Of a DNA stretch of 64,000 nucleotides, positions 9,761 to 20,800 are shown piece by piece. The stretch spans positions 102,982-166,981 of the forward strand of contig JAKVBG010000006.1 of the NCBI GenBank assembly GCA_022447605.1, read 5' to 3'. The notes under the pieces are model-generated. The model had not been told where the DNA came from. It was given only the letters and a program-made list of their open reading frames with translations, and did not search any database. The number at the start of each line of letters is the position of its first letter. Positions within the stretch are counted from its first letter, which is position 1. A program made the translations under genes and the position numbers. The stretch comes from Mariniblastus sp. (GTDB lineage: Bacteria; Planctomycetota; Planctomycetia; Pirellulales; Pirellulaceae).

Positions 9761-10699
9761 ATGAAACAGATTCGAGTGATCGATTCGCATACAGGTGGCG
9801 AGCCAACACGAATCATCGTGGCCGGTGGACCCGAATTGGGCAGCGGTTCCATGGTGGAGCGCGTCGAGCGATTCCGCAATGACTTTGATGACCTGCGGAC
9901 AGCGGTCGTCTGTGAACCGCGCGGTTCGGATGTCTGGATCGGCGGGCTGCTCTGTGAACCGACCGAACCGGAATCGGCGGCCGGCATCATCTTCTTCAAT
10001 ACCGCCGGTTACCTGGGAATGTGTGGGCATGGAACGATCGGGTTGATGGTCACGCTGCATTACCTGCAGCGGATCGCCCTGGGCGACCACCAGCTCGAGA
10101 CCCCGGTCGGCACGATTGCCGTACGACTGGAGGCGGGGAACCGGGTCACACTGACCAACGTGCCGAGCTACCGCTTGCTGGCCGATGTCGAAATCGACGT
10201 CCCCGGTGTCGGCCCGGTGATCGGTGATGTGGCCTGGGGCGGGAACTGGTTCTTCTGTGTCAAGAATTTGGCGGAGGACCTCAGCCTGGGCAACGTTCCG
10301 CACCTGACCGACCTGACGCTCCGGATCCGTAACCAGCTGCAGGCCGAGCAGGTGACCGGCACCGACGGCGCTTACATCGATCATATCGAACTATACGCCG
10401 CTCCCCATCAGTCAGAAAACCATAGCCGCAATTTTGTGCTGACACCCGGTGGCTCGTACGATCGATCTCCCTGCGGTACGGGAACCAGCGCCAAACTCGC
10501 CTGTTTGGCCGCCGAGGGGAAATGGTCGCCCGGCGACACGTGGCGACAGGAAAGCGTCGTCGGCTCGGTCTTTGAATGTTCTTTCGAGTCCGCTGGTGAC
10601 CAGGTCATTCCCACCATCACCGGCCAGGCGTACATCAGTGGCGAATCGACCTTGATCCTGGACCCGGCCGACCCCTATCGCACGGGGATCATCCGATGA
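9761..10699 (+). CDS. 4-hydroxyproline 2-epimerase (proline racemase family)
   Basis: A 312-residue proline racemase-family protein, predicted to interconvert trans-4-hydroxy-L-proline and cis-4-hydroxy-D-proline through a two-base mechanism. Both catalytic cysteines are visible: Cys88 in GMCGHGTIG and Cys238 in SPCGTGTSAK. Two cysteines argue against the trans-3-hydroxyproline dehydratase branch, where one is replaced by Thr. The N-terminal RVIDSHTGGEPTR motif is typical. The stop overlaps the start of the next gene by ATGA, so translation is coupled to the FAD dehydrogenase that would use its D-product. A proline racemase proper is the alternative; the neighbouring semialdehyde dehydrogenase favours hydroxyproline. 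Confidence 0.88.
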   Translation: MKQIRVIDSHTGGEPTRIIVAGGPELGSGSMVERVERFRNDFDDLRTAVVCEPRGSDVWIGGLLCEPTEPESAAGIIFFNTAGYLGMCGHGTIGLMVTLHYLQRIALGDHQLETPVGTIAVRLEAGNRVTLTNVPSYRLLADVEIDVPGVGPVIGDVAWGGNWFFCVKNLAEDLSLGNVPHLTDLTLRIRNQLQAEQVTGTDGAYIDHIELYAAPHQSENHSRNFVLTPGGSYDRSPCGTGTSAKLACLAAEGKWSPGDTWRQESVVGSVFECSFESAGDQVIPTITGQAYISGESTLILDPADPYRTGIIR

Positions 10700-11958
10700 A
10701 CCGACCCGCAAAAACGGTCGTCGTGATTGGTGGCGGCGTCATCGGAACGATGTGTGCCTGGTATCTCAAACAGGCGGGCCAGTCAGTGACCATCGTCGAC
10801 AGAGATGCGTTCGGCGCCGGCTGTTCCCATGGGAATTGCGGCTATGTTTCTCCCAGCCACATCCTGCCACTGCCACGCCCTGGCGCGGTAAAAACCACGA
10901 TGAAGGCGATGCTGGGGCGCAACTCCCCGCTCTCGATCAAACCACGATTTTCTCCCCGGCTGTGGAGCTGGCTCTGGAATTTCTCCCGTCGCTGCAACCA
11001 GGCTGACATGCTCGACGGAGCGACCGGCCGGCACCTGTTGTTGCAATCGTCCAAGCCGCTCTATCAACAGCTGATCGCCGAACAGGGAATCAATTGTGAA
11101 TGGGAGGAACGGGGCATCCTGTTCGTTTTCAACTCGACCGAAGAGTTCGAAGAGTACCAGCACACCAACGACCTCCTGAAAGAGACCTTCGGTGTCTCTG
11201 CCACTCCCTATGACGGTCAGAGCCTGGTCCAGTTGGAGCCCGCCCTGAAAGAGGGTCTGGGCGGCGCCTGGCTTTACGAATGCGACTGTCACTTGACACC
11301 GGACAAGCTGCTCAGCGAAATGCGAAAACAACTGGAAGCAGATGGTGTGGAAATTATCGAGCACTTCCAGGTGACTGATTTCCAACGGGAAAATGGCCGG
11401 GCCCGCGCGGCCAGCGACGGGACGCGTTCCGTGGAAGCGGACCAGTTCGTCGTCGCCACCGGCGCGTTGACACCGTTCCTGAACACGCACCTCGGATGTC
11501 AAATCCCGATCCAGCCTGGCAAGGGCTACTCCCTGACCATGCCCCAACCAGAACGAGGGCCCAGCTACCCGATGATTTTCGAAGAGCACCGGGTTGCCAT
11601 CACCCCCATGAAGTCGAAATACCGAATCGGTTCGACCATGGAGTTTGCCGGTTACGACCGCTCGATCAATCGGAAGCGTTTGCAACTACTGCGCAGCTCG
11701 GCGGCCCACTACCTGCACGACCCGGATTGCGAACCGATCGAAGAAGAGTGGTTTGGCTGGCGCCCGATGACCTGGGACGGCAAGCCGTTCATCGATCGCA
11801 GCCCGGCGATGGAGAACGTCTGGGTGGCTGCCGGTCACAATATGCTCGGCTTGAGCATGGCCACCGGGACCGGAAAGTTGGTCCGCGAAATGATGCTGGG
11901 TGAACCACCCCATATCGACCCGGTTCACTATTCACTCGCTCGTCTGAAGTCCAAGTGA
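10696..11958 (+). CDS. FAD-dependent D-amino-acid (D-hydroxyproline) dehydrogenase, DadA family
   Basis: A 420-residue DAO-fold flavoprotein. The N-terminal dinucleotide-binding motif VVVIGGGVIG (8-17) is followed by an acidic residue in TIVDRDAFGAGCSHGN, and the C-terminal FAD motif is VWVAAGHNMLGLSMATGTGK. It resembles DadA-like enzymes that oxidise cis-4-hydroxy-D-proline (or other D-amino acids) to the cyclic imine and pass electrons to the respiratory chain. The ATGA overlap with the epimerase upstream suggests one transcript, the epimerase supplying the D-substrate. A GTGA overlap links it to the following P-loop gene. The substrate is inferred from context. Confidence 0.85.
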   Translation: MNRPAKTVVVIGGGVIGTMCAWYLKQAGQSVTIVDRDAFGAGCSHGNCGYVSPSHILPLPRPGAVKTTMKAMLGRNSPLSIKPRFSPRLWSWLWNFSRRCNQADMLDGATGRHLLLQSSKPLYQQLIAEQGINCEWEERGILFVFNSTEEFEEYQHTNDLLKETFGVSATPYDGQSLVQLEPALKEGLGGAWLYECDCHLTPDKLLSEMRKQLEADGVEIIEHFQVTDFQRENGRARAASDGTRSVEADQFVVATGALTPFLNTHLGCQIPIQPGKGYSLTMPQPERGPSYPMIFEEHRVAITPMKSKYRIGSTMEFAGYDRSINRKRLQLLRSSAAHYLHDPDCEPIEEEWFGWRPMTWDGKPFIDRSPAMENVWVAAGHNMLGLSMATGTGKLVREMMLGEPPHIDPVHYSLARLKSK

Positions 11959-12533
11959 AAGAACCCTCGGTCCAGCTCGAGCAGTTACAACGGATCAACG
12001 TGGTCGGCACCAGCAGTACTGGAAAATCGACCTTCGCCCGGCGTATCGCCGATCTTCTCGATGCGCCTCACGTGGAACTTGATCGACTCTTCTGGCAACC
12101 GGGTTGGCAACCGGCCTCACCGGACAGGTTCCAGGTCTCGCTCCAACAGGCGATCCAGGGAGACCGCTGGGTGATCGATGGGAATTACAACGACACCCGA
12201 CCGATTGAGCACGACCGATTGACTGCCTTGATCTGGCTCGATTACTCGCTTCCCACGACACTGTCACGAGCATTTCGCCGGGCGGTTCGTCGATCCTGGA
12301 CGCGCCAGGAGATATGGCCAGGGACCGGGAACTGTGAGTCCTTCCGCCGTAATTTTGCCAGCCGTGATTCCGTCCTGCTCTGGACGCTGACTTCCTACTA
12401 TGCCAATCGGAAAAAATACCGAGCCATGCTGCGCCGACCCAACCTCTCCTCGATGGAATGGATCCACCTGCAGCATCCGCGCCAGGCCGAGCGTTTCCTG
12501 CAGTCAGTGCGCGATCAAATCTCGCTTCGCTAG
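11955..12533 (+). CDS. Small P-loop kinase, adenylate kinase/FlaR-like
   Basis: A 192-residue P-loop NTPase with Walker A GTSSTGKST at 18-26. The pattern VELDRLFWQPGW followed by WVIDGNYNDTRP is the signature of the small kinase-like family often annotated as DNA topology modulation protein FlaR or adenylate kinase-related. Its substrate is unknown. It starts at a GTG that overlaps the stop of the FAD dehydrogenase, so it appears co-translated with the catabolic genes, although no functional link is evident. It converges with the DUF1501 gene. Confidence 0.75.
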   Translation: MKEPSVQLEQLQRINVVGTSSTGKSTFARRIADLLDAPHVELDRLFWQPGWQPASPDRFQVSLQQAIQGDRWVIDGNYNDTRPIEHDRLTALIWLDYSLPTTLSRAFRRAVRRSWTRQEIWPGTGNCESFRRNFASRDSVLLWTLTSYYANRKKYRAMLRRPNLSSMEWIHLQHPRQAERFLQSVRDQISLR

Positions 12534-12586
12534 TCTCCCGGTCCCGATCCGCTCAGCCCGATCCGCCAGGTCTGGCAAGCTGCAAC

Positions 12587-14047
12587 TCAGGCCAACAGCG
12601 GTTTCACCACGTGTCCATGCACGTCGGTTAACCGGTACCGCCGCCCCTGGTGCCGGTACGTCAACCGCTCATGGTCAATGCCCAACAGGTGCAACAAGGT
12701 CGCCTGGAAATCGTGGATATGCACACCGTCCCGGGCGATGTTGTAACCGTATTCGTCCGTCTCACCATAGGAGAAACCTGGTTGGATCCCGCCCCCGGCC
12801 ATCCAGATGGAAAAACAGCGAGGGTGGTGGTCGCGGCCAAAATTGCCGCCGTTCAAAACCCCTTGGCAGTAATTGGTGCGACCAAATTCACCGGCCCAAA
12901 CAACCAGCGTATCGTCCAGCATGCCGCGCTGCCGCAGATCCTGCACCAGGGCCGCCGACGGTTGATCCGTTTCCCGGCACTGGTTCCTGATCGCTCCCGG
13001 CAAACCGCCATGTTGATCCCAACCTGGGTGATAGAGTTGGATAAACCGCACACCCTGTTCGGCCAGTCGCCGCGCCAACAGGCAGTTGGCCGCAAACGAC
13101 CCGGGCGTGTTGACGTCCGGACCGTACAGCTCCAGCGTCTCCTTTGACTCGCCGGAAACATCGACGACTTGTGGGATCGAAGATTGCATACGGAACGCCA
13201 GTTCGTACTGCGCAATCCGGGTTTCCAGTTGCGGATCCGGTTGCCCTGCCAGTTGCAGCTGGTGCAATTGCTGCAGGGCATCCAGCATCCGTTTCCGGCT
13301 GGACAGGTCGATGCCCGACGGGTTGTTCAAGTAGAGGACCGGTTCTTTGCCGGAACGGAAGCGGACCCCCTGGTGCCGGGCCGGCAGGAAACCGCTTCCC
13401 CACAGCCGCGCGACCAGTGGCTGCCCCCCCTTGTTCTTGGTCACCATCACCACGAAGGAAGGCAGGTTTTCATTAGCGCTTCCCAACCCGTAATCGAGCC
13501 AGGCTCCCATACTCGGACGACCGGAGAATTGCGAACCGGTCTGGACAAATGTCACGCCCGGGCCATGGTTGATCGCCTCGGTATACATCGATTTGACGAC
13601 GCACATCTCGTCAGCAATCTTGGAGGTGTAGGGCAACAACTCACTGAGCCATTGTCCTGATTGGCCGTGCTGTTCGAACTTGAACGGCGAACCGACCAGC
13701 GGCAAGCTCGATTGATTGCCACTCATCCCGGTCAACCGCTGCCCGCGTCGCACGGAATCGGGCAACTGCTCACCCTGGACCTTGTTCAAATGCGGTTTGT
13801 AATCGAGCAAGTCGATCTGCGAGGGACCCCCACTCTGGAACAGGAAAATTACCCGCTTCGCCTTGGCCACATGGTGTAGTTCTTTCAGCATCCCCTGACG
13901 GGACCGGTCCGGTTCGTCAGCCGGCGCCCGGCCAGCCACCAGGTCAGTCAGCGCCAAGGCCCCGAATCCGAGGCCGACCTGGGCCAGGCAATCCCGGCGG
14001 GACATGCCGAGCGTCGAATCGTAACCGGTACATTGCTGTTTCATCAT
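12587..14047 (-). CDS. DUF1501 protein with Tat signal (sulfatase-like fold)
   Basis: A 486-residue DUF1501 protein. The N-terminus has a twin-arginine signal, MSRRDCLAQVGLGFGALALT, at about residues 14-33. Alkaline phosphatase/sulfatase superfamily features are visible: FLFQSGGPSQIDLLDYKP near the metal site and VVWAGEFGRT further on. DUF1501 proteins are typically encoded beside PSCyt1/DUF1549/DUF1553 proteins in planctomycetes, as here; their biochemical activity is not established. The start at 14047 lies 4 bases beyond the upstream stop, with GTGAGGA as ribosome binding site. An earlier ATG at 14077 would overlap the neighbour and lacks such a site. Confidence 0.9.
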   Translation of the reverse strand: MMKQQCTGYDSTLGMSRRDCLAQVGLGFGALALTDLVAGRAPADEPDRSRQGMLKELHHVAKAKRVIFLFQSGGPSQIDLLDYKPHLNKVQGEQLPDSVRRGQRLTGMSGNQSSLPLVGSPFKFEQHGQSGQWLSELLPYTSKIADEMCVVKSMYTEAINHGPGVTFVQTGSQFSGRPSMGAWLDYGLGSANENLPSFVVMVTKNKGGQPLVARLWGSGFLPARHQGVRFRSGKEPVLYLNNPSGIDLSSRKRMLDALQQLHQLQLAGQPDPQLETRIAQYELAFRMQSSIPQVVDVSGESKETLELYGPDVNTPGSFAANCLLARRLAEQGVRFIQLYHPGWDQHGGLPGAIRNQCRETDQPSAALVQDLRQRGMLDDTLVVWAGEFGRTNYCQGVLNGGNFGRDHHPRCFSIWMAGGGIQPGFSYGETDEYGYNIARDGVHIHDFQATLLHLLGIDHERLTYRHQGRRYRLTDVHGHVVKPLLA

Positions 14048-14051
14048 ATCC

Positions 14052-17000
14052 TCACCGCTTGGTGACACATTCATCATGATTGATCAAGGCATTGGCCACG
14101 CTCGACCAGGCCGCCAACAGCGCGAGATTTTCCTGGTCGGTCGCCACGGCGTCGGGACCGGAACCCCCCGCCGGCTCACCGTTGAGATAAATCCGCACCC
14201 GGCCATCAAGTCGGTTCACCGTACAAACGATATGCGACCACTCTCCGGCCGCAGGGGTCCGACTGGCCATCAGGAGGGTCGATCCACAGACAAATCGCAA
14301 ACCGGCGTGCAGGTCCAGCAGCAAGCCATCGCCAGAGCCCGGCGTAATCTTATCCCAGATTCGGCCGGTCCCAACTCGTTCCGGCTTGACCCATGCTTCC
14401 AGGGTGAAACTCTCGGGAAAGGACAACTTGGCCGTCTCTCGAAAAACAGCGTGACCCGCTTGCAACTCGGGGGCCAGTTGTTCCGGCGGCTCGATCTTGT
14501 ACTTGGGATCCCGGTTGGAAATCTCCGGCAATTCTCCTTCACCGACCGGTTGGTCCGAGCCGAGTTCCCACAGCTGGCGTACCTCAGCGGCCTTCAATTC
14601 CCGTTTGAAAATACTCGCCCGGCCGAACTCACCGTAGAACGGTTCCTGACCGGTGGGTGTGATGCCCAAACGGAAATCGTGGGAATTGGCTGGCAGGTTG
14701 ATCTTGGCAGCCGGTGGGCCGTAATCGCCAAATTTACCGTTGGCCAGGTACGCTCGGGACGCTTTCGGATCCCCCTGGAAATATTCCAGCTGCGACTGGA
14801 ACAGGTCCGCGATGACGGCCCGTTCGCGGGGACCCGGCTTGCGGCTGGTCAACGTGCGGAACATGTCAATCACAATGCTTTCGACATCTTCCTCGCCATG
14901 TTCTGCGATCAGCCGGTGGCTCAGGGCCCGTGCCGCCTCGACGAACTGGGGACCATTGAGCATTGCCAATGCTTGTAGAGGTGAGGAGGTCCGCTCCCGT
15001 TTGACCCGGCAGACATCCCGCTTGGCCGCATCGAGCGCCATCATCACCGGGGCAGGGCCTGTCCGTTTCCAGTACGTGTAAAGCGAGCGGCGGTAGAGCC
15101 CGGGTCCCGAATCGGGGTTGGACGGTTTGAACGAAGCGGCCAGTTCGTAAGGTTTGGCCGGCGCCCCGCCGATCTTGTCGACCAGCAGACCACTGCTGGC
15201 CAACACGTTGTCACGCAACATTTCGGCCGACAAGCGGTAAGAGGGAGCGCGGGCCAGCAACCGGTTGTCCGGGTCCCGCTCCAACAATTCATCAGAAACC
15301 GAACTCGATTGACGGTAGGCGGTCGACATGACCATCTGCTTCAACAGCCGTTTCAGGTCCCATTCGTGGGTCACAAAATCTCGCGCCAGCCAGTCCAGCA
15401 GTTCCGGGTGCGTGGGCTGCGCCCCTTGTCTACCAAAGTCCTCCGGGGTCCGCACGATCCCGGCACCAAAAATCAACTGCCAATAATGGTTGACGGCAAC
15501 CCGAGCCGTAAGCGGGTGATCCGGATCGGTCAACCAGCGGGCCAGCCCGAGCCGATTGCGGGGCAGCGCCTCATCCATGCTGGGTAAAATAGCGGGTGTC
15601 CCCGCCGATACCGGTTCCCGACGGTCGCTGTAATGGCCACGGCCCAGCACAAAGGTCGGTCTCGGTTCGGGCATCTCGCGCATGACCATGATCTCGGTCG
15701 CCCGGTCCTGCGACGCGCAAAATTCCTGGCGCGCTGCCTGCAACGACTCCCGGTGCGCCTGGTGCGCCGTCGACCGGTTCAACTGGACATGCTGCAGCAG
15801 GGCTTCCCTCTCGGGCAGTGCCAGTCCCGCCCCATTCAGCCGGTCCTCCCACTGTTCCTTGCAAGCGACCGCGTCATGTTCCAGCGCTACCTCGATATCG
15901 GAAAGCTGGCGGTCATACACCTTGAACGAGGAGACTTCACCACCGGTAAAGCCGCGGTCGCGGAAACGCTCGCCAATCGCAATCTGGTCCCCGCCCCCAC
16001 CGGTGATGTTCTTGGTCAAATGATCCCGCACGATCTCGACGTCGGCTCGCTGGCCGTCGACGAAAATCGAGAGACCGTCGGCCGACAGGCTGCCATCGTA
16101 AACCATGGCCAGGTCGACCCACTTTTGAACGGGCAGCGGCTGTCGGGTTTTCACACGGATCGCGTTGCCGGGCCAGAAGTGAATCAGCGAGGCACTCAGG
16201 CGGCCCTCCTCGATCAGCAGCTGATAGCCCCGGCTGGCCGCATCGGTCCAGGCGCGGGAGCGATGGAAAATGACCGCCCGCTCTTTCACATCCGGCGTGC
16301 GGATCGACAGCGTTACCGAGAACGGTTGGTAGCGAGTGAAATTTCCTGTCTTCAGGCCGACTGCGTCGTCACCCGTCAACTTGACGGCCGGGTTCCCCCG
16401 GTCATCTTCCGTCTTCGTATTGCGTCCCCCTACTTGGGAAAAATCGACCACCTCGACCGGTTCTCGGCCCGCCAATGTGAGCGTTTGGCGAACCTGATCC
16501 GGGTCATTCAGATCCAACGACTCGGTCGGGGCTTCCGTCTCGAGTTGCTGAATCTTGGTCTGCAGGGCGGCAAGTGCCTGTTTCTGTTCGGCCGACAACA
16601 GGGGGAGTGTCGGTGTGGGAACCGAACCGGTAAAGAAGGAATAGAGCCCGGATTCATCGATGTTGTTGAAAAACGAGAAGAGCTGGTAGTACTCCTTTTG
16701 ACTCAGTGGATCAAACTTGTGATCGTGACACCGTGCGCATTCCAGGGTCAGACCCAGGAAGGCAGTGGCAAACGTCTGCGTCCGATCAGCCACATACTCA
16801 ACCCGGAATTCTTCCTCGACACTCCCACCTTCCACTTTCTGCGGATGCAGCCGACTGAAAGTGGTGGCCAGGATCTGGTCGTCACTCGCATCGGGCAACA
16901 GATCACCGGCCAACTGCTCCAACATGAACTGATCATACGGCATATTCTTGTTGAACGAACGGATCACCCAGTCGCGCCAGGGCCAGACGTAACGGTCCCG

Positions 17001-17747
17001 ATCAACCTGGTAACCGTAGGTGTCGCTGTACCGAGCCAGGTCCAGCCAGTCGGAGGTCATCCGCTGACCGTAGTGTTCCGAGCCGAGCAGGCGATCGACC
17101 ACCGTTTCGAATGCGTCCGGCGATTCGTCCGACAGGAATTCATCCACTTCGGCCAAGGTCGGGGGCAACCCGGTCAGGTCAAACGTGACACGCCGAATCA
17201 GTTTCTCCTTGGCGGCCAAAGGCGAGAAAGCGAGTTGCTCGGACTTCAGGCGGGCCAACAGGAAGCGGTCGATTTCGTTCCTCGCCCCCTGGTCCGTCCC
17301 GACCGGCGGGGGTACGACCACCTGAGGCGCTTCGAAGGCCCAATGTTTCTTCCACGGGGCACCCTGCTCAATCCAGGCACCGATCCGCTCCCGCTCTTCC
17401 TCGGTGAGCGAGAGCTTCGACTCCGGCGGCGGCATGACCAGGTCTTCGTCCTGGGCGGTCAAGCGGGACCAGAGCTCACTGGAGGAGAGGTCACCAGGGA
17501 CAACCACTTGCAGGGCCCCCTCGCGCAGATCGAGACGAAGATCCGCCTGCCGCGACTGTTCATCCGGGCCGTGACAGGGATAACAGCGGTCTGAGAGGAT
17601 CGGCTGGATCTGCTGCTGGAAATCGATGGCGGAGTCCTGCTGGGCATGGAGTAACGGGACACCGATCGCACCCAGCCAGAATACCAGCCAGACCCCCGGC
17701 AATCCCCACCGCCAAGTGTGCCAACGTTTCCTGTTCAACCGACCCAT
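14052..17747 (-). CDS. PSCyt1-DUF1549-DUF1553 planctomycete cytochrome protein with two LamG-like domains
   Basis: A 1231-residue exported protein. After a signal peptide (about 1-35) comes a PSCyt1 haem-binding domain with C-Y-P-C-H at 55-59. A PSCyt2/DUF1549 domain ([15 protein letters not shown] onwards) follows, then a LamG/concanavalin-like insert (about 490-640), a DUF1553 (PSD1) domain with [20 protein letters not shown], and a second LamG-like domain at the C-terminus (about 1095-1231). It is therefore likely to act in the periplasm as a redox or carbohydrate-binding partner of the DUF1501 protein, 4 bases downstream and surely co-transcribed. The start at 17747 is chosen for its GGGAG site and because it leads straight into the signal peptide. 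Confidence 0.92.
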   Translation of the reverse strand: MGRLNRKRWHTWRWGLPGVWLVFWLGAIGVPLLHAQQDSAIDFQQQIQPILSDRCYPCHGPDEQSRQADLRLDLREGALQVVVPGDLSSSELWSRLTAQDEDLVMPPPESKLSLTEEERERIGAWIEQGAPWKKHWAFEAPQVVVPPPVGTDQGARNEIDRFLLARLKSEQLAFSPLAAKEKLIRRVTFDLTGLPPTLAEVDEFLSDESPDAFETVVDRLLGSEHYGQRMTSDWLDLARYSDTYGYQVDRDRYVWPWRDWVIRSFNKNMPYDQFMLEQLAGDLLPDASDDQILATTFSRLHPQKVEGGSVEEEFRVEYVADRTQTFATAFLGLTLECARCHDHKFDPLSQKEYYQLFSFFNNIDESGLYSFFTGSVPTPTLPLLSAEQKQALAALQTKIQQLETEAPTESLDLNDPDQVRQTLTLAGREPVEVVDFSQVGGRNTKTEDDRGNPAVKLTGDDAVGLKTGNFTRYQPFSVTLSIRTPDVKERAVIFHRSRAWTDAASRGYQLLIEEGRLSASLIHFWPGNAIRVKTRQPLPVQKWVDLAMVYDGSLSADGLSIFVDGQRADVEIVRDHLTKNITGGGGDQIAIGERFRDRGFTGGEVSSFKVYDRQLSDIEVALEHDAVACKEQWEDRLNGAGLALPEREALLQHVQLNRSTAHQAHRESLQAARQEFCASQDRATEIMVMREMPEPRPTFVLGRGHYSDRREPVSAGTPAILPSMDEALPRNRLGLARWLTDPDHPLTARVAVNHYWQLIFGAGIVRTPEDFGRQGAQPTHPELLDWLARDFVTHEWDLKRLLKQMVMSTAYRQSSSVSDELLERDPDNRLLARAPSYRLSAEMLRDNVLASSGLLVDKIGGAPAKPYELAASFKPSNPDSGPGLYRRSLYTYWKRTGPAPVMMALDAAKRDVCRVKRERTSSPLQALAMLNGPQFVEAARALSHRLIAEHGEEDVESIVIDMFRTLTSRKPGPRERAVIADLFQSQLEYFQGDPKASRAYLANGKFGDYGPPAAKINLPANSHDFRLGITPTGQEPFYGEFGRASIFKRELKAAEVRQLWELGSDQPVGEGELPEISNRDPKYKIEPPEQLAPELQAGHAVFRETAKLSFPESFTLEAWVKPERVGTGRIWDKITPGSGDGLLLDLHAGLRFVCGSTLLMASRTPAAGEWSHIVCTVNRLDGRVRIYLNGEPAGGSGPDAVATDQENLALLAAWSSVANALINHDECVTKR

Positions 17748-17875
17748 GCTCCCGTCCGTTCTGTTTCCAAACCAAGCAATCTGCTTACTCCCATTATCGT
17801 CAAGCCAATTCGAAGGTCGAGTAGCCACCCCGATTCCCGGCCCCAACATTCGTTCCTGACCGACGTTTGGCAGGC

Positions 17876-20800
17876 CTATTTCCTGACACGAATAGGGTAG
17901 GGAGGCTTTCGGTACTGTTTGGGCGGGTTGGCCTCGAGCTGCTGCAGCGCAATTTCAATCGCTTTCTCCAGTTGCGGATCCCGCCCGGCAATCACGTCCG
18001 CCGGAAGCTGCTCGACTTCCACGTCCGGCGGGACACCTGCGTTCTCGACAATGAATCCATCCTCGGTCCAAATAGCCAGGTTCGGTGCCGAAACGGTCCC
18101 GCCATCCATCAGGACAGGAAAACCCAAGACACCGACTAAACCGCCCCAGGTACGGCGACCGACCAGGGTGCCCAGTTTCAACTTATTGAACATCCAGGGC
18201 AACATGTCACCTCCCGACCCAGCCGTCTCGTCGATCAACATCACCTTGGGACCAGCGATGGAAGCACTCGGTGTCACCAAATCCTGGCCGTAACGGGTGG
18301 CCCAATGGCTGATGTAGGGCCGCCTCAGGTGGTCGATGTAATAGTCGGCGATCTGACCACCGCCGTTGTACCGTTCATCGACGATGATCGCCTGCTTGTC
18401 TGTTTGCGGGAAAAAATATCGTTTGAAATAGGTATGACCGGCACCGGTCGTGTTGGGCACGTAGACATAGGCCACCCGGCCACCGGTCGCCTGGTGAACT
18501 TTGCGCAGGTTCCCTTCCACCCAGTCCCGATTCCGCAACTGGCTTTCATTGCCGACCGGTACAACCTTGACGATCCTCGAATCCGACCCGTCCGGGTTGG
18601 GGCCGACGCGGAGCTCGACAATTTTTCCAGACGTGTTTTCAAAATGACGGTGCAGGTTGTCCTCCGCCGTCAGCGGTGCCCCCTGGACGGCCAGCAGGTA
18701 CTCGCCCGGCCTGACACGTACTCCCGGTTCGGTCAGCGGGGCCCGCAGTTGTCCATTCCAATTCAGCCCGCCAAACACCTTCTTGAACCGATACCGGTTG
18801 TTTACGATTTCGTAGTCGGCTCCCAGCAATCCCCCAGCCACCGAGTCCGCTTCCAGGCGTTGTTGCCCACCACCTACGCGATGGTGGCCGACTGCCAGTT
18901 CACTGCACATCCACATCAGGACACGGTTCAGGTCACTGCGCGTGACGCACTGGTCGACCAACGGTTCGTACTTCGATTTCATAGCAACCCAGTCACAGCC
19001 GTGCATTCCCGGGTCGTAAAAATAGTCCCGGTTGATTCGCCACACCTCATTGAAGATCTGCTTCCATTCGGCGCGGGGATCGATGCGAACTTCGATCGCC
19101 TCCACGTTCAACCCGGTCTTGGCCACATCGATCTTGCCCTGGGTTGGAGCAATCCCGTAACCACCCGACGTTACGTACAAGAGCTTTTTACCATCGGGGG
19201 TCACGACAAACCGGCTGGCCTTGTCCAGCAGCGTGGTCGTCTCCCGTGATTCCAGCGAAAAACTGGCCAGCTCGGAATCACCTTCCCGGTCGCGTTTGAT
19301 AAACAGCAGGGTCCCCCCGGGGCCTGCCCTGAGATTGGAATACCTGGCTGCCGGTGTGGGAAGGGCCAGGATCCTCTGGTCGAGCCCGTCAAAATCAATC
19401 TTGACGGTTGGCACCTGACCTGGCTTGGCGCCTTCCTGGCCAGCCTTCCCTTTGGTCTTGTCCGGCTCCGCCTTCGCCTCCTCTTCATCACTCTGACGGG
19501 CCAGCGGGTTGGGTCCGTCATCCTCCAGGACCACCAGGTAAATCGCGTTGGACAACTCCATGTCATTATTGGACATGGCGAACCAGTGCTTGACCGGCCC
19601 CGCGTCCGTGGAAGAGATAAAGTAAAGGTACTTGCCATTGCGGTCGAAGACCGGCTCACTGACCTCACTCATCCCGTCGGAGACAGGGAACGATTGCCCA
19701 GATGCCACGTGGTACACGAACGCCTGTTGAATCATGGCCGGCGTGTTGACCGTATAAGCCAGCCACTGGGAATCGGGGGACCAGCTATGATGCAAGCCCC
19801 GCATGCCGGCCGGACCAAACTTCGGCTCACTGCAGATTTTGGTCGAGGCACCGCTCGCCAGTTCGAACACGTAAAGACTCCATGAGTTATCGCGGTAACT
19901 GATCCTCGACCCATCGGGCGACCATCGTGGCGCCTCGTAAAACCCGGCCCCTTCCACCTCAAATACCTGCACGTCACCCTTCCCATCCTGGCGGGCGATA
20001 TGCAACTTGTATTCTCCATCGGCGTCGGAAAAATAGGCTATCTTGCTCCCGTCGGGAGACCAGGCGGGTGAGCGTTCATGGACACCGGGAGACTCGGTCA
20101 GGTTGCGCACGTCTCCTTTCTTGGCCGGCAGGGTCACGATTTCACCGCGGAATTCCGCCACCGCGCGCTTGCCCGAGGGCGAAACGTCGAGGTTGCGAAT
20201 CCACTTCTTGCCGGTCACGAAACGTGGGCGAATTTCGGTCTGGTCAGTGGTCAGGGAGAGGGGAATGACGTTCGTTTCCCCATTGGCCGGCTGGAACAGG
20301 TGCAGCAACCCGGCCTGCTCGTAAATGATGGAATCGGCTGATTCCGTGATCCGGTTGATCGGGAAATCGGTGTAATCAGTCCACTGCCGCATCGCGCCGG
20401 ACTGGGGGTCGTACGAAAAGAGGTTGAACTCACCGTTTCGATCTGATCGAAAAAAAACCTGGCTGCCGACAAACACAGGGTCGGTATCGTTGCAACGACC
20501 TTCCGGTTGCGGGATCTGCTGGACCGAGTAATCACGGTTGTTAAAGATCCAGATCCTGGAACAGGTACCACCCCGGTAGTTTTTCCACTGGTTGAATCGC
20601 TCGGCAATCGGGATGTAGGCCACCTGGCTGCCATCCGGCGAATAGGAAGCCCTCAACCCGTTCGGAATCGGCAATGACTTGGGAAAACCGCCCTCGACCG
20701 GGACCGTGTACAACCGGTGGTAGCGGCGGGTATGGAGATTGCGATTGGTCGAAAACAGCACGGATTTCCCGTCGGGGGTAAAACCCTCGACGTTATCCGG

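Noticed and set aside
15633..17594. 653-codon open frame opposite the PSCyt1/DUF1553 gene
   Set aside because: Antisense shadow; the minus strand has clear catalytic and haem motifs throughout this stretch.
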